NCBI GenBank assembly: GCA_003452915.1
Contig: DMMZ01000053.1
Coordinates: forward strand, 35,974 to 83,310
Reading direction: 5' to 3'
Length of the DNA: 47,337 nucleotides
From: Clostridiales bacterium
Lineage (GTDB): Bacteria; Bacillota; Clostridia; Oscillospirales; CAG-382
Made by a program: the position numbers and the translations under genes. The notes beneath the pieces were generated by a model. The model saw only the letters and a program-made list of their open reading frames with translations. It was not told where the DNA came from and searched no databases. Positions 47,261 through 47,337 of the stretch are shown piece by piece. Each line of letters opens with the position of its first letter. The first letter of the stretch is position 1.

Positions 47261-47337
47261 ATGGCAGAAGAAAAAAATATAAAAAAACCCGCCTCCGCCG
47301 AAGGCTTCGGCGAGGCGAGAACGGCCGCTTCGGCTGC
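47261..47337 (+). CDS. Partial frame running off the window end
   Basis: An ATG at 47261 opens a frame that begins MAEEKNIKKPASAEGFGEAR and turns Ala/Gly-rich and GC-rich. The GC-rich part is a hairpin, CGCCGAAG (47295-47302) with CTTCGGCG (47304-47311), extended by GCCT/AGGC. The base composition is quite unlike the rest of the window. Confidence 0.4.
   Translation, partial: MAEEKNIKKPASAEGFGEARTAASA

Noticed and set aside
46130..47337. Insertion sequence after rny
   Set aside because: No transposase frame and no terminal inverted repeats were seen; the inverted repeat at 46149-46168 looks like an operator.

Overview
The window reads as a low-GC Gram-positive anaerobe of the class Clostridia, most like an Oscillospiraceae/Ruminococcaceae-type gut bacterium. 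The evidence is the AT-rich sequence, strong AGGAGG-type ribosome binding sites, frequent TTG/GTG starts, near-consensus sigma-A promoters, an oxygen-sensitive class III ribonucleotide reductase, CotH and DivIVA-like proteins, and a cyclic di-GMP riboswitch. No tRNA, rRNA, CRISPR array or complete insertion sequence was found.

Layout. 1-2024: end of a DHH phosphoesterase gene, truB and an orphan ParB-like gene. 2046-3943: two secreted, membrane-anchored surface proteins. 4095-7334: a three-gene uronate-type sugar cluster (oxidoreductase, TIM-barrel isomerase, uxaC). 7424-10514: ABC transporter pair and argH. 10594-12870: acyltransferase with a zinc ribbon, and an E2-like protein lacking the catalytic His. 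13108-14869: a solute-binding lipoprotein and a decayed ABC ATPase fragment. 14929-17834: nrdDG with a promoter overlapped by two NrdR boxes. 17961-21931: cation efflux protein, SDR, alpha/beta hydrolase and an AlgX/DHHW-like lipoprotein. 22060-37836: a long minus-strand exopolysaccharide operon. 37968-41610: HAD phosphatase with a structured leader, and a diguanylate cyclase. 41662-44451: iscS-like, thiI and cinA. 44780-47337: an RNase Y gene that loses its C-terminus, followed by a run of tiny genes of foreign character up to the window end.

The central system is a Gram-positive Pel-type polysaccharide operon wired to cyclic di-GMP at several levels. A consensus promoter (37808-37836) makes a leader carrying a c-di-GMP-I (GEMM-I) riboswitch and an intrinsic terminator. 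Then come a 30-codon reading frame, a DivIVA-like coiled coil, a second related 32-codon frame, an HD-GYP phosphodiesterase, PelD (degenerate epimerase + membrane segments + GAF + degenerate GGDEF that keeps an RxxD site), PelE, a DUF2194 deacetylase-like protein, PelF and PelG. The same strand continues into CotH kinase, a VTC-type polyphosphate polymerase domain, DUF4956 and DUF4832 genes, and ends at a terminator at 22018-22052. A diguanylate cyclase with an intact GGDEF motif and inhibitory site is transcribed divergently. Synthesis, breakdown, RNA sensing and protein sensing of c-di-GMP therefore lie within about 9 kb.

Other points to look at are the paired short reading frames whose differences are mostly amino-acid changing, a nested-hairpin element read through in frame by the 5' end of cotH, the structured leader of the HAD gene, and the abrupt end of RNase Y, which may be an insertion or an assembly join.
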